This document shows positions 56,250-64,000 of a DNA stretch of 64,000 bases, one piece after another. The stretch spans positions 1 through 64,000 of the forward strand of contig SVKD01000013.1 of NCBI GenBank assembly GCA_015068645.1, read 5' to 3'. The translations under genes were made by a program, and so were the position numbers. Numbering within the stretch: the first letter of the stretch is position 1; every line of letters begins with the position of its first letter. This DNA comes from Oscillospiraceae bacterium (GTDB lineage: Bacteria; Bacillota; Clostridia; UMGS1840). The notes under the pieces are model-generated. The model was not told the origin of the DNA and did not search any database. It worked only from the letters and a program-made list of their open reading frames with translations.

Positions 56250-56461
56250 TAGGAGGATAAATATCTTGACAAGACAATGGTTTATTGCTTGACGATAACT
56301 TTATCTACAGTTACAAGAGTTGTAAGAGGTGAAACCTGCACTCAACCAACCGATTATGAATTGGGAGATTGTATGAACTGAAGATGTAGCCAACGAACAT
56401 CAAATAATTTATAAATAATTTTATTAAAATTAAAATAATTAAAATAATTTTCATATAGTTA

Positions 56462-56490
56462 TTGACAACTCGAGTGGACTATTATATAAT
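56462..56490 (+). promoter_or_regulatory. Perfect consensus promoter of the GHKL-ATPase operon
   Basis: TTGACA-N17-TATAAT with both hexamers perfect, 31 bases upstream of the first ATG. No operator palindrome is evident beside it, so expression may be constitutive. Confidence 0.88.
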
Positions 56491-56521
56491 ATAGTAGAAA
56501 TTTAATCATGGAGGTATAACT

Positions 56522-56746
56522 ATGTCGGAAACCAAGAGAGAAAAGTTTATTAGGATAGCGGAAGCTCGTACTAATAAAATAATTGATATGGTGAAATTAC
56601 TTGGTAACTGTTCAAATAAGGCAGTATACGACTACACGAAAGAAGATGTGAAAATAATTTTTGCAGCAATTGAAGACGAATTGAAGATTTCAAAAGCAAA
56701 ATTTGATACGACAGACTCTGAAAATAAAAAATTTAAATTAAGGTAG
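56522..56746 (+). CDS. Small helical protein, first gene of the ATPase operon
   Basis: A 74-residue, highly charged helical protein without a known function: REKFIRIAEARTNKIIDMVKLLGNCSNKAVYDYTKEDVKIIFAAIE. Similar short proteins occur in accessory regions of Firmicutes, in my recollection. GGAGG lies seven bases before the ATG. The ATPase gene starts ten bases after its stop. It may be a regulator or an adaptor of the system. Confidence 0.75.
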   Translation: MSETKREKFIRIAEARTNKIIDMVKLLGNCSNKAVYDYTKEDVKIIFAAIEDELKISKAKFDTTDSENKKFKLR

Positions 56747-56756
56747 GTGTGAAGAA

Positions 56757-58631
56757 GTGGCAGATTGGTATTTCCCTTCAAATGACCATGGTGAAAACAA
56801 AGGAATTAATGATTCAGGCGTTGCCACTTTTAGAGGTACGCCTTTGAAGTCGTTGGCACGCGAAATTTGTCAAAACTCCCTCGATGCAGCAACTGGGAAA
56901 ACTGTTCGTGTTGATTTCTCAAATTATGAAATTCCTACAAGTAATGTACCTGGCGCAGATGTATTGAAAGAAACATTCGAAAAGTGCCTAGCTTATTGGA
57001 ATGGACAAAGAGCCAAAACAACTAAGGATTTCTTCAAAAATGCGTTTGAAAAAATAAGTGCTGAAAAAATAAGTGTATTAAGAATTAGTGATTTTAAAAC
57101 AAAGGGTCTTACAGGCTCTAAAAGAACAACAGACATAAATACTGACTGGATGAGATTGACTAAATCTTCTGGATCATCTGATAAAAAAGGCCCGGCTGGT
57201 GGTTCGTTTGGTATAGGTAAATTTGCACCGTTTGCCTGTTCGGATTTTTCGACAGTGTTTTATAATACATATGATATAGAAGATGAGTGCGCATATCAGG
57301 GTGTATCCAGGTTGGTTACGTTTGAACGTGACGACGGCGAAACCACACAGGGTATTGGTTATTACGGTAATGAACGAAATACACCAGTGTTTGAATCTTT
57401 GAATTTAGATCCTGATTTTATAAGAGATCCTGGTGACTATGGAACAGATGTGTATGTTTTGGGTTACCGCTTTTCTCAAGAAGATTGGGAAACAGCGATT
57501 GTTGTTTCGATTTTAGATAGTTTTCTCGGAGCAATTTGGAATGAAAAACTTACTGTCAACGTGGGTGATGTAAAAATTGACAAATCTACGTTATCAGAAC
57601 TTATGGAAGAATATGCCGAAGAACTGACTAACACATATGTTATGGAATATTATCAGGTATTAACCAGCCCTGAAACAAAATGGTTTGAGAACAATCATTT
57701 AGGATTAGGAATCGTAAAACTTGGCTATTTACTTAACGGTAATGATTTTCATCGAAAAGTGGCGATGATTCGCCAAACCGGTATGAAAATCAAAGACGGA
57801 GATCGTATCAATGGGTTCATTTCATTTGCAGGGGTTTTGTTTATCGAAGGAGATACGATAAATGAGAAACTTCGTGCTCTTGAAAACCCCGAACACACAG
57901 AATGGCAGCCCGACCGCGCGGCAAATCCTTTTGAAGCAAAACAACTGATTAAATCAATTAACGATTACATGAAGAAATGTTTAGAGGAACTTGTGGAACA
58001 AGGATCCCAGAACGCAATAGATGCTGTTGGCGTTGGCAACTTTATACCTGATACTCCTGATGATGAAAAAAATCAAAATCGTGAGGAGGCCATTTCTGAT
58101 ACGGTATTGGAAATAGAGAAGCGTGTTATTGAACGAAAATATGTTCCTGATGTTGTTTCTGTGGAAAACGGTGATGATGAATCCGAGAAGAAAGTAGATC
58201 CTGTAGATGGAGAATCGGACGAGGATTGGGTACACGAAAAAGATGGCGACCATGTGGATCCACCCAGACCTCCACAACCGGTAGATTATGTTGATGGTAC
58301 TGAAAAAACTATCAGCCCTCCTAAAGAAATTAAACCATCTAGATTTATGTATATCTGCAATAATCCAGATGAGGGTAGATATATGATAGATTTTATCCCT
58401 TCCGATGATTCGGATAAGGGAAAATTAAGTTTTTTCCTTTCTGGCGAAACCGAGGCATATAAAGCGGAGCTGGTTAGTGCTTCACAAATCGGAGGTTCAG
58501 AATTAAAAATACAAGATAATTCCTTGATCAACTTACATTTTGAAAAGGGGCAGCACATCAGAATAAATCTACAATTGGCTCATAAAGATTATTGTTCAAT
58601 GGAGGTGAAGGCATATGTTAATAAGAAATAA
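56757..58631 (+). CDS. GHKL (Hsp90/MutL-type) ATPase of an uncharacterised system
   Basis: A 624-residue protein. The Bergerat fold is at the N-terminus: N-box EICQNSLDA (Glu36, Asn40, Asp43), a G1-like RISDFKTKGLTG (about 109-120), and a G2 loop KKGPAGGSFGIGKFAPF (about 143-159). A transducer-like region follows (about 170-420), then a Pro/Asp-rich linker (about 470-520) and a C-terminal beta region (about 530-624). GTG 56757 starts it. GHKL ATPases of the MutL/MORC branch have been linked to restriction-modification islands. Its stop overlaps the next gene by 17 bases. Confidence 0.8.
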   Translation: MADWYFPSNDHGENKGINDSGVATFRGTPLKSLAREICQNSLDAATGKTVRVDFSNYEIPTSNVPGADVLKETFEKCLAYWNGQRAKTTKDFFKNAFEKISAEKISVLRISDFKTKGLTGSKRTTDINTDWMRLTKSSGSSDKKGPAGGSFGIGKFAPFACSDFSTVFYNTYDIEDECAYQGVSRLVTFERDDGETTQGIGYYGNERNTPVFESLNLDPDFIRDPGDYGTDVYVLGYRFSQEDWETAIVVSILDSFLGAIWNEKLTVNVGDVKIDKSTLSELMEEYAEELTNTYVMEYYQVLTSPETKWFENNHLGLGIVKLGYLLNGNDFHRKVAMIRQTGMKIKDGDRINGFISFAGVLFIEGDTINEKLRALENPEHTEWQPDRAANPFEAKQLIKSINDYMKKCLEELVEQGSQNAIDAVGVGNFIPDTPDDEKNQNREEAISDTVLEIEKRVIERKYVPDVVSVENGDDESEKKVDPVDGESDEDWVHEKDGDHVDPPRPPQPVDYVDGTEKTISPPKEIKPSRFMYICNNPDEGRYMIDFIPSDDSDKGKLSFFLSGETEAYKAELVSASQIGGSELKIQDNSLINLHFEKGQHIRINLQLAHKDYCSMEVKAYVNKK

Positions 58632-59487
58632 ATATTTTCCATATCCTGTGATAGCTAAAGGAAATGATTCTTATGCTACTGCTACTTTTACCAGTGATGT
58701 TGACTTTGAGAAAAATGGTTATCATATAAAATTTATACTTAAAGCCTCTTCTAATAATGACGGTATCAATGAGTTAATTGCCTCCAAAAAAGTATCTTTT
58801 GTGCATCATATCGAATGCGTTAAAACTTGTTATAGACACGCGGTAGTTACTCAAGAGGAGGAAGAAGTATTTCAAATTCATCAAAGCAAACTTAATGGTG
58901 CTGTACAAATAAGTACTGTTATTGTTGCAAAGGAAGATTTGAAAGGCTATAAAAATTCAGATTTCTCTGCTGATTATAGAGGCTTTGCGTTCAACATTAA
59001 AAAAGGTTGCCTTCTCGCAATAGGTGAGTGTATTGAAATTGAACTTAATAAACAGAAGGATGATTTAGAAAACACTTCATCAATCTTCTCGATTGTTCCA
59101 AACCTTGATCCTAACGAAACAATTATAAATGTGGATATTAGTAGTACTAAACCAAAGATTGTTATTCGTATCCCTGTTAAAGGTTGTAACATCTATAAAA
59201 ATCTGAGTACGAATCTTGAATTGCAAAGTATTATGCATTCAATGATTATTGTCCCTGCGTTAGTACAGGTTTTTGATGAATTAAAGGCATCGCGTTATGA
59301 ACTGTATAACTATAGTGATTGCAGATGGTTTAAAGCACTTATAAAAGCTTGTAAAAACTTGAAAATAGATCTCACAGAGCAAAGTTTAGAAAACTTTGAT
59401 TCTTACAAGACAGCGCAGTTACTGATGGATTCACCCACAATGAGAGCTCTGACGTATTTGGCAGGAGGTTCTGAAGATGAGGATTAA
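58615..59487 (+). CDS. Unknown beta-rich protein of the ATPase operon
   Basis: I do not recognise this 290-residue protein. The first two thirds are strands and turns (for example KNGYHIKFILKASSN, AVQISTVIVAKED, PKIVIRIPVKGC); the last third is helical (LQSIMHSMIIVPALVQVFDEL and following). There is no signal peptide or membrane segment. It overlaps the ATPase gene by 17 bases and the next gene by 11, which implies coupled synthesis and probably a stoichiometric complex. GGAGGTG lies before the ATG. Confidence 0.75.
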   Translation: MLIRNKYFPYPVIAKGNDSYATATFTSDVDFEKNGYHIKFILKASSNNDGINELIASKKVSFVHHIECVKTCYRHAVVTQEEEEVFQIHQSKLNGAVQISTVIVAKEDLKGYKNSDFSADYRGFAFNIKKGCLLAIGECIEIELNKQKDDLENTSSIFSIVPNLDPNETIINVDISSTKPKIVIRIPVKGCNIYKNLSTNLELQSIMHSMIIVPALVQVFDELKASRYELYNYSDCRWFKALIKACKNLKIDLTEQSLENFDSYKTAQLLMDSPTMRALTYLAGGSEDED

Positions 59488-60202
59488 ATTTATTACCGAA
59501 GAAGGTTTGTTGGCTGCAAAAAGTAACTATCCTACAATTTTCAAAGAAGTAATTAAAAAGAATGCTACGGATCTTCCTACTCTTATGAATGACAACAGTA
59601 TTATACGGGATAGCTTTATAGAAATTGAGGATTTTTCTTTTGATATGTCACAAGACAGGCCAACTGCGACAGATGTCGAAAATATTAGGCGTGTTTACAA
59701 TCACATGAAAGGTCTTAGCGAATCTCAAGCATCTGATGAAAGAATATGGGTGGCGTTCACACTTTATCAAGGGCTAGATTACATGAGATATCGTTGGATG
59801 CCTGATGATGAAGGAGATAAATTTGACCGTTTTTTCTTTAAGAATTCGAAGCACGGTTATAGCAAAAGACCTTTGTTTAGAAACGGAGTTGCTCGATTGT
59901 GGTGGATAGGTTATCATACCTATGATGCGAAAAGAACAAATCCTTATGAATTGACAGAATTTGTTTGTAGGGATCAGGATTATATAAATAATCTTTTAGA
60001 TATTGGTTTTGCGAGTAACGCTACAATTTCAAAGGCAGTCCTAGGTGCCTTGTTGGATGCAGAAAAGAATGGTGTGACAATCAATCGTGAGTTAGTTCGT
60101 TCTATCTCCCAGTATGTAAACTTACTTGGCGGAATTTATATTCTTGATTGCTTGTCTTATGAAGAGATTTATAGTAAAATTAAGGAAAGGATTGGCTTCT
60201 AA
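59477..60202 (+). CDS. DUF6339-like protein of the ATPase operon
   Basis: A 241-residue protein that resembles, from memory, proteins annotated as DUF6339; function unknown. Characteristic stretches are RIWVAFTLYQGLDYMRYRW (about 92-110), SKRPLFRNGVARLWWIGYHTYD (about 135-156) and a helical C-terminus. It is soluble, without a nuclease motif that I can see. AGGAGG precedes the ATG inside the end of the upstream gene. Being fixed between the beta-rich protein and the sigma-like protein suggests a core role in the system. Confidence 0.7.
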   Translation: MRIKFITEEGLLAAKSNYPTIFKEVIKKNATDLPTLMNDNSIIRDSFIEIEDFSFDMSQDRPTATDVENIRRVYNHMKGLSESQASDERIWVAFTLYQGLDYMRYRWMPDDEGDKFDRFFFKNSKHGYSKRPLFRNGVARLWWIGYHTYDAKRTNPYELTEFVCRDQDYINNLLDIGFASNATISKAVLGALLDAEKNGVTINRELVRSISQYVNLLGGIYILDCLSYEEIYSKIKERIGF

Positions 60203-60224
60203 TAAATTTTCGGAGGGTTAATGA

Positions 60225-63200
60225 ATGAAATGTTTTAATTGTGGATCTGATATAGTTGATACCGAGCTTAGTGTGTGCACTAACTGCTCGGCGCTGATTA
60301 ATGCAAAAAAAGCAAAATTTATTTCATATATTGGCCCTTCTGATAGTTTGGCTGGCTATCAGAAATCATATAAATTATTGCTTTTAAAGTATGTTATTGA
60401 AGCAATATTGGATGAAAATGAAGCTACAGTTGCTAGAGTAATCCCAGCCATTAAAGAATACTATATTGATAGAAAAAACAGGGGATTACAACCGGATTAT
60501 GATGTTGATACACGTATTTCTGAAATTGAGAATTCATCTGATTATGATGTTTTTGCGGTTATCAAAAGTCAGCCATTTAAGGTTATAAATGAAAAAGGCT
60601 ATTTGTTTTTAAATCACAATTCAAACGATAAGCTTGTATTTGTATTTAATGAGGATATTTCTGATGCTATGTCACACGACGAATGGCACAAACTTCTGAA
60701 TATTATAAATGTAAAGATTGACCTTTACTATAGTCGTTATGATAATCTCAACAATGTTTCTACAGCAACTGAGGAACCTTCTCGAGAACAAGTCAAAGAA
60801 TTCTCCAAAGAGGAAAACAATGATAATTTGAATCTTTCATTGTCGGTGTTAGAAATAACCAATCTTAGTGTAAGGGCAAAAAATATTTTGATGCGCAATA
60901 AGCTTTACACTATTGGCGCTGTTATGAATTTTGTTCAAGACAATGACTTGCGTTCTTTAAAAAATATGGGACAAAAGACATTTGAAGAAATTATGGAACT
61001 GTTGGAATCTTCCAATTATCAGGTTTCTACAAGTGTGCCAACCGATAGCATTGCTTCACTTTTTTCAGGCAATACATATCATATGTTCGTCGAGTTTTGT
61101 GAACAAAATTGCCTGTCTACATTATCTGATCTTGAAGATTTTGATTTTTCCTTGTTGCTTAACGAGCCGCGTTTTGGTGTAGGAAAGCTGAATTTGATAA
61201 AAGAAAAGTACTACAGTTTATTACAAGAAATAAGCTTTTCTACTCAAAACACAGAACACAGAGAGTTAGCGGTAGAACCATCTCCGGCAATAACCATTGA
61301 CCCAAGTAATCTTGATTTGGGCATTCCGTATTTGCGATTTGCTGGCATATCCGCAAGAAACAATGCAAAATTCTATGAAAATGGGTATTCAAAAATTGGC
61401 GACATACAAGACATCACTTTGGAAAAGTTAATGCAGATGTTCGGTAGAGCCAAAGGGATTGGAATTCTGGATAAAATAAAGATTTTTGAAAAGCCTTTAC
61501 TGACAATTGCTACCGAGAGATTAAATGAACATAAAGGTAATCGCGAATTTGATATATATGTCGATAGAGCAAACAAAAAAACATTGCAAGAGATAGCGGA
61601 TAATTACGGTTTGACAAGGGAACGAATTAGGCAAATTGAAGCGAAATTTTTCAGAGAATTTTCCCCGTTGTTTGGTTCGCTTGTTGAGCAACATATGACG
61701 CAGAATAATCTTTCTTACATTACAACTCAAGAGGTTTTAGAGTTTTTTGATGACGATGATTTTGACACAGTTATTATGTATACGCTAAAAGAGTCATTTT
61801 CGTTAGAATATTTATCGTTTGCTGATATGTTTATTAAGAAACAAAGCGAGATGCAAAATACAGATGTAAAGCTACGAAAATTAACAAATGAATTCATAGG
61901 GGATGAAGGAATCAATTTTTTTGAGAGTTTATCACAAATAGAAGAAATGCTTAACAACGCAGAATTAGGTTTTATATCAGCTGATGCTTTTTTGAATTAC
62001 TTAATCGAGAGCGGTGCGTATTTTTATGGCGATTTTGTATTTCTAAGAAAGCAGACATATGCAAAATTATGCTTGATATTGATCTCAAAATACTTTAAAG
62101 ATGGTATCACGTTATATTCGGATGATGATATTAACAAACTGCGTAGATTGTTCCACGAAGAATATGGTGAATACGATTTGCCAGAGCAGAATCGTGCTAT
62201 CAGCGCAAGGATATCTGAGTTCTTAATTGTGTGCGATCGTGGAAAAGCAAAACTTATTGAGCATATTAAATTCGAACAATCTGTTATTGATGATATAAAA
62301 AAATATATCGATACAAGTTCTTTAAAAACCTTATATTTTGCTGAGATTTTTAACGAATTCGAAGGTGTTTTGGCATTTACTTCGGATATTACAAATTATC
62401 ATGGTTTGCATGGGTTATTGGCATATTTATATCGGGATGAATACGAGTTCACAAGGGATTGTATCACGAAGATAAATGGAGAGGGCAAATCACTTAGCCT
62501 TTCGGAACGTATTGTTTTATTTATTTTAGAAAAAGGTTGTGCCGTTACACGAAATGAAATAAAACAAAAAATAGGTGGATTATCTGACATTATGCTATTT
62601 AATGCTATTAGCAGTTCGAAGGAATTGCTACAGTGGGATTATAATAGTTTTAATGCTCGGGGTAATTTGAAAATTTTTGACGAAGATATTAGTGTGATTT
62701 CAGAAGTTCTTGAAGAAATATTTTCTCAATTTAAAGGATATTGTAGCGATAAATTGATATTTGAAAAATTAAAATTACAGCTTCCAGAATTGCTATCTCG
62801 AAATGCAATAGAAAACCCAACAAATCTATTTTATGTGTTGCAAAATCTTCTTAGCGATAAATATCAGTTTAGTCGTCCTCATATTTGCCAAAAAGGCACT
62901 GTTGATTCTCTAACGACAAAAAGCATTGCTCTTTATTTGCTTGGAACAACGCAACAAATAAGTAGAAGTGAGTTTATGCAAATAGCCAAAGATGTATGTT
63001 GGTCGGAAACAACGGCAGATTTAATTTTCTACGAGCTGGAAAAAGATTATACTAGAATTTCAGAGGACATCTATATTTTGTCTGGTGATTTTAATATTGA
63101 GGAAGATACATTAAATCAAGTTTCTGATTGGTTTCAGAAAAGCATTTCAAACCAAGGATTCTTATCGATGATAGGTTTTGATAATTTTGAAAATTTACCA

Positions 63201-63515
63201 GAAATACAGTATGAATGGAATTCCTTCTTACTTATTTCTATAATTAAAAAACATAATTTGGGCTTAAGATTAGTTTCGCCAGCAATCAGAGATAGGAGAT
63301 ATAACAAAGAAGTCATTGTTTCTAAGGATTCACCTTATTACCATTTGGATGATATTGTTTATGATATGCTTGTAAAGAACGGTATTAATTTTATAGATGA
63401 ATCGAATCTTCTTTCGTTCTTGGTTATTAATCATCTTGTTTCTAAAGTTATTCCCAAAGAATTATTTGATTCTAAAATTTTAAATTATGCGGATGGATAC
63501 TTTAAAATAGCATAA
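60225..63515 (+). CDS. Large protein with zinc ribbon, alpha-CTD-like and sigma region-4-like domains
   Basis: The 1096-residue chain begins with a zinc ribbon (CFNCGSD...CTNCSA, residues 3-21). At about 205-262, LEITNLSVRAKNILMRNKLYTIGAVM ... LRSLKNMGQKTFEEIMELL matches the helix-hairpin-helix of the RNA polymerase alpha C-terminal domain. Two weaker HhH-like blocks follow (about 285-335, 365-420). At about 447-475, TLQEIADNYGLTRERIRQIEAK is the sigma-70 region 4 helix-turn-helix. The rest contains winged-helix-like segments (such as LSERIVLFILEKGCAVTRNEIK, about 760). Known alpha-CTD and sigma 4 contact promoter DNA. ATG 60225 follows GGAGGG; the ATG at 60221 is out of frame. Confidence 0.8.
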   Translation: MKCFNCGSDIVDTELSVCTNCSALINAKKAKFISYIGPSDSLAGYQKSYKLLLLKYVIEAILDENEATVARVIPAIKEYYIDRKNRGLQPDYDVDTRISEIENSSDYDVFAVIKSQPFKVINEKGYLFLNHNSNDKLVFVFNEDISDAMSHDEWHKLLNIINVKIDLYYSRYDNLNNVSTATEEPSREQVKEFSKEENNDNLNLSLSVLEITNLSVRAKNILMRNKLYTIGAVMNFVQDNDLRSLKNMGQKTFEEIMELLESSNYQVSTSVPTDSIASLFSGNTYHMFVEFCEQNCLSTLSDLEDFDFSLLLNEPRFGVGKLNLIKEKYYSLLQEISFSTQNTEHRELAVEPSPAITIDPSNLDLGIPYLRFAGISARNNAKFYENGYSKIGDIQDITLEKLMQMFGRAKGIGILDKIKIFEKPLLTIATERLNEHKGNREFDIYVDRANKKTLQEIADNYGLTRERIRQIEAKFFREFSPLFGSLVEQHMTQNNLSYITTQEVLEFFDDDDFDTVIMYTLKESFSLEYLSFADMFIKKQSEMQNTDVKLRKLTNEFIGDEGINFFESLSQIEEMLNNAELGFISADAFLNYLIESGAYFYGDFVFLRKQTYAKLCLILISKYFKDGITLYSDDDINKLRRLFHEEYGEYDLPEQNRAISARISEFLIVCDRGKAKLIEHIKFEQSVIDDIKKYIDTSSLKTLYFAEIFNEFEGVLAFTSDITNYHGLHGLLAYLYRDEYEFTRDCITKINGEGKSLSLSERIVLFILEKGCAVTRNEIKQKIGGLSDIMLFNAISSSKELLQWDYNSFNARGNLKIFDEDISVISEVLEEIFSQFKGYCSDKLIFEKLKLQLPELLSRNAIENPTNLFYVLQNLLSDKYQFSRPHICQKGTVDSLTTKSIALYLLGTTQQISRSEFMQIAKDVCWSETTADLIFYELEKDYTRISEDIYILSGDFNIEEDTLNQVSDWFQKSISNQGFLSMIGFDNFENLPEIQYEWNSFLLISIIKKHNLGLRLVSPAIRDRRYNKEVIVSKDSPYYHLDDIVYDMLVKNGINFIDESNLLSFLVINHLVSKVIPKELFDSKILNYADGYFKIA

Positions 63516-63550
63516 CAAAAGGAGTGGTCGAGCGGCCACTCCTTTTGTTA
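63513..63550. terminator. Bidirectional terminator at the end of the ATPase operon
   Basis: TAACAAAAGGAGTGG / CCACTCCTTTTGTTA, a perfect 15-bp stem that includes the stop codon of the large gene. It serves both converging genes. Confidence 0.85.
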
Positions 63551-63553
63551 TTG

Positions 63554-64000
63554 TTATTCCATTTCTGAACGAACAACAGAGAAATCCATTAAAAAGTGTT
63601 CGTCATCAAGTTTTGTAAAGGTTACATCTGAACGACCATATTCTTTAAAGTGTTCCTTAGTTACCTTTACACCTTCGTGAATCCCAAGACGATTTCTAAA
63701 ATATCTTCCTATTTCAGCGTTGTCGCTAGGTGTAGTGATAGCTTTGTTTCCGGCTTGTTCTACTCTCATGATGAAGCACTCGCCATCATCTGCAACGACA
63801 GTAAAATAACGTTTGTTTAAAGGAAAAAATCCTGTTTTTGAAATCTTAGAAGGTAACGGTATATATGCCTGATTTGGGTCGCGGTGTTCTCTTTGACCCC
63901 AGTTTAAACTTGAAGTTGTTGGAACCTCTCCAGTGTTAGATAGAAATGATAGAGTTTGTTTCTCTTCAGAATTGAAATCCACCATAGTTGCTTCATAACT
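63554..64000 (-). CDS. Restriction endonuclease C-terminal (B3-like) part, 5' end outside window
   Basis: The frame is open to the right edge (149 codons), so the ATG at 63985 is probably internal. The sequence SSLNWGQREHRDPNQAYIPLP, FFPLNKRYFTVVADDGE, NAEIGRYFRNRLGI and DVTFTKLDDEHFLMDFS fits, from memory, the DNA-recognition domain of NgoFVII/BfiI-type endonucleases with a PLD catalytic domain, which would lie beyond the edge. It converges on the ATPase operon, sharing the terminator. A restriction role supports calling this a defence island. Confidence 0.65.
   Translation of the reverse strand, partial: SYEATMVDFNSEEKQTLSFLSNTGEVPTTSSLNWGQREHRDPNQAYIPLPSKISKTGFFPLNKRYFTVVADDGECFIMRVEQAGNKAITTPSDNAEIGRYFRNRLGIHEGVKVTKEHFKEYGRSDVTFTKLDDEHFLMDFSVVRSEME

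Overview
The window looks like chromosomal DNA of a strictly anaerobic, low-GC Gram-positive bacterium of the Clostridia type. The pointers are strong AGGAGG-type ribosome binding sites, consensus sigma-A promoters, numerous hairpin-plus-U-tract terminators, an S-layer-homology (SLH) protein, [FeFe]-hydrogenases, a cobalamin riboswitch driving an ECF transporter, a UmuC/YolD cassette, and a protein derived from PolC. I cannot name a species. No rRNA, intact tRNA or CRISPR array is visible.

Region 1 (1-20 kb) holds surface and housekeeping genes. A giant secreted alkaline phosphatase with beta-modules, Pro/Thr linkers and 66-residue repeats runs off the left edge, with a Pho-box-like array behind it. 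Next come a Cys-rich conserved protein, a small tyrosine phosphatase, a metal-dependent hydrolase, a FliB-like Cys-cluster protein, a three-gene ABC exporter, a zinc-ribbon membrane protein, a CobO-like ATPase, a YgjV-like membrane protein, an SLH protein and an AEC transporter.

Region 2 (20-30 kb) is a five-gene minus-strand sugar operon (Gfo/Idh/MocA oxidoreductase, DUF4432 epimerase, transketolase, FucI/AraA-like isomerase, zinc dehydrogenase). A divergent AraC regulator sits at its head. A PepV-like dipeptidase and a PHP phosphatase follow.

Region 3 (30-37 kb) is a complete F-type ATP synthase operon, atpI-B-E-F-H-A-G-D-C. Its c subunit has two carboxylates in the ion site, suggesting Na+ coupling, and its epsilon subunit lacks the C-terminal helices.

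Region 4 (37-48 kb) carries a Y-family polymerase with YolD, then a hydrogenase cluster (2Fe-2S protein, PAS-containing H-cluster sensor, PP2C/SpoIIE phosphatase, monomeric [FeFe]-hydrogenase). After that, a cobalamin riboswitch with terminator controls EcfT and a one-chain EcfA-EcfA'-EcfS fusion. A 72-bp element, identical in inverted orientation, occurs at 20.1 kb and just before the riboswitch at 43.7 kb.

Region 5 (48.9-64 kb) is an accessory, AT-richer island. One minus-strand operon has a CX5R phosphatase, a uracil-DNA-glycosylase-fold protein, a stand-alone remnant of PolC and a small protein that probably starts at CTG. Next is an integration-scar-like stretch with repeats, small genes and a candidate sRNA, then macro-domain, GIY-YIG and VWA genes. 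Last is a five-gene operon on a perfect consensus promoter: a small protein, a GHKL ATPase, two unknown proteins and a 1096-residue protein joining a zinc ribbon, RNA-polymerase alpha-CTD-like HhH motifs and a sigma region-4 motif. It abuts the C-terminus of a likely B3-type restriction endonuclease. This operon is the best candidate for an undescribed, possibly anti-phage, system.
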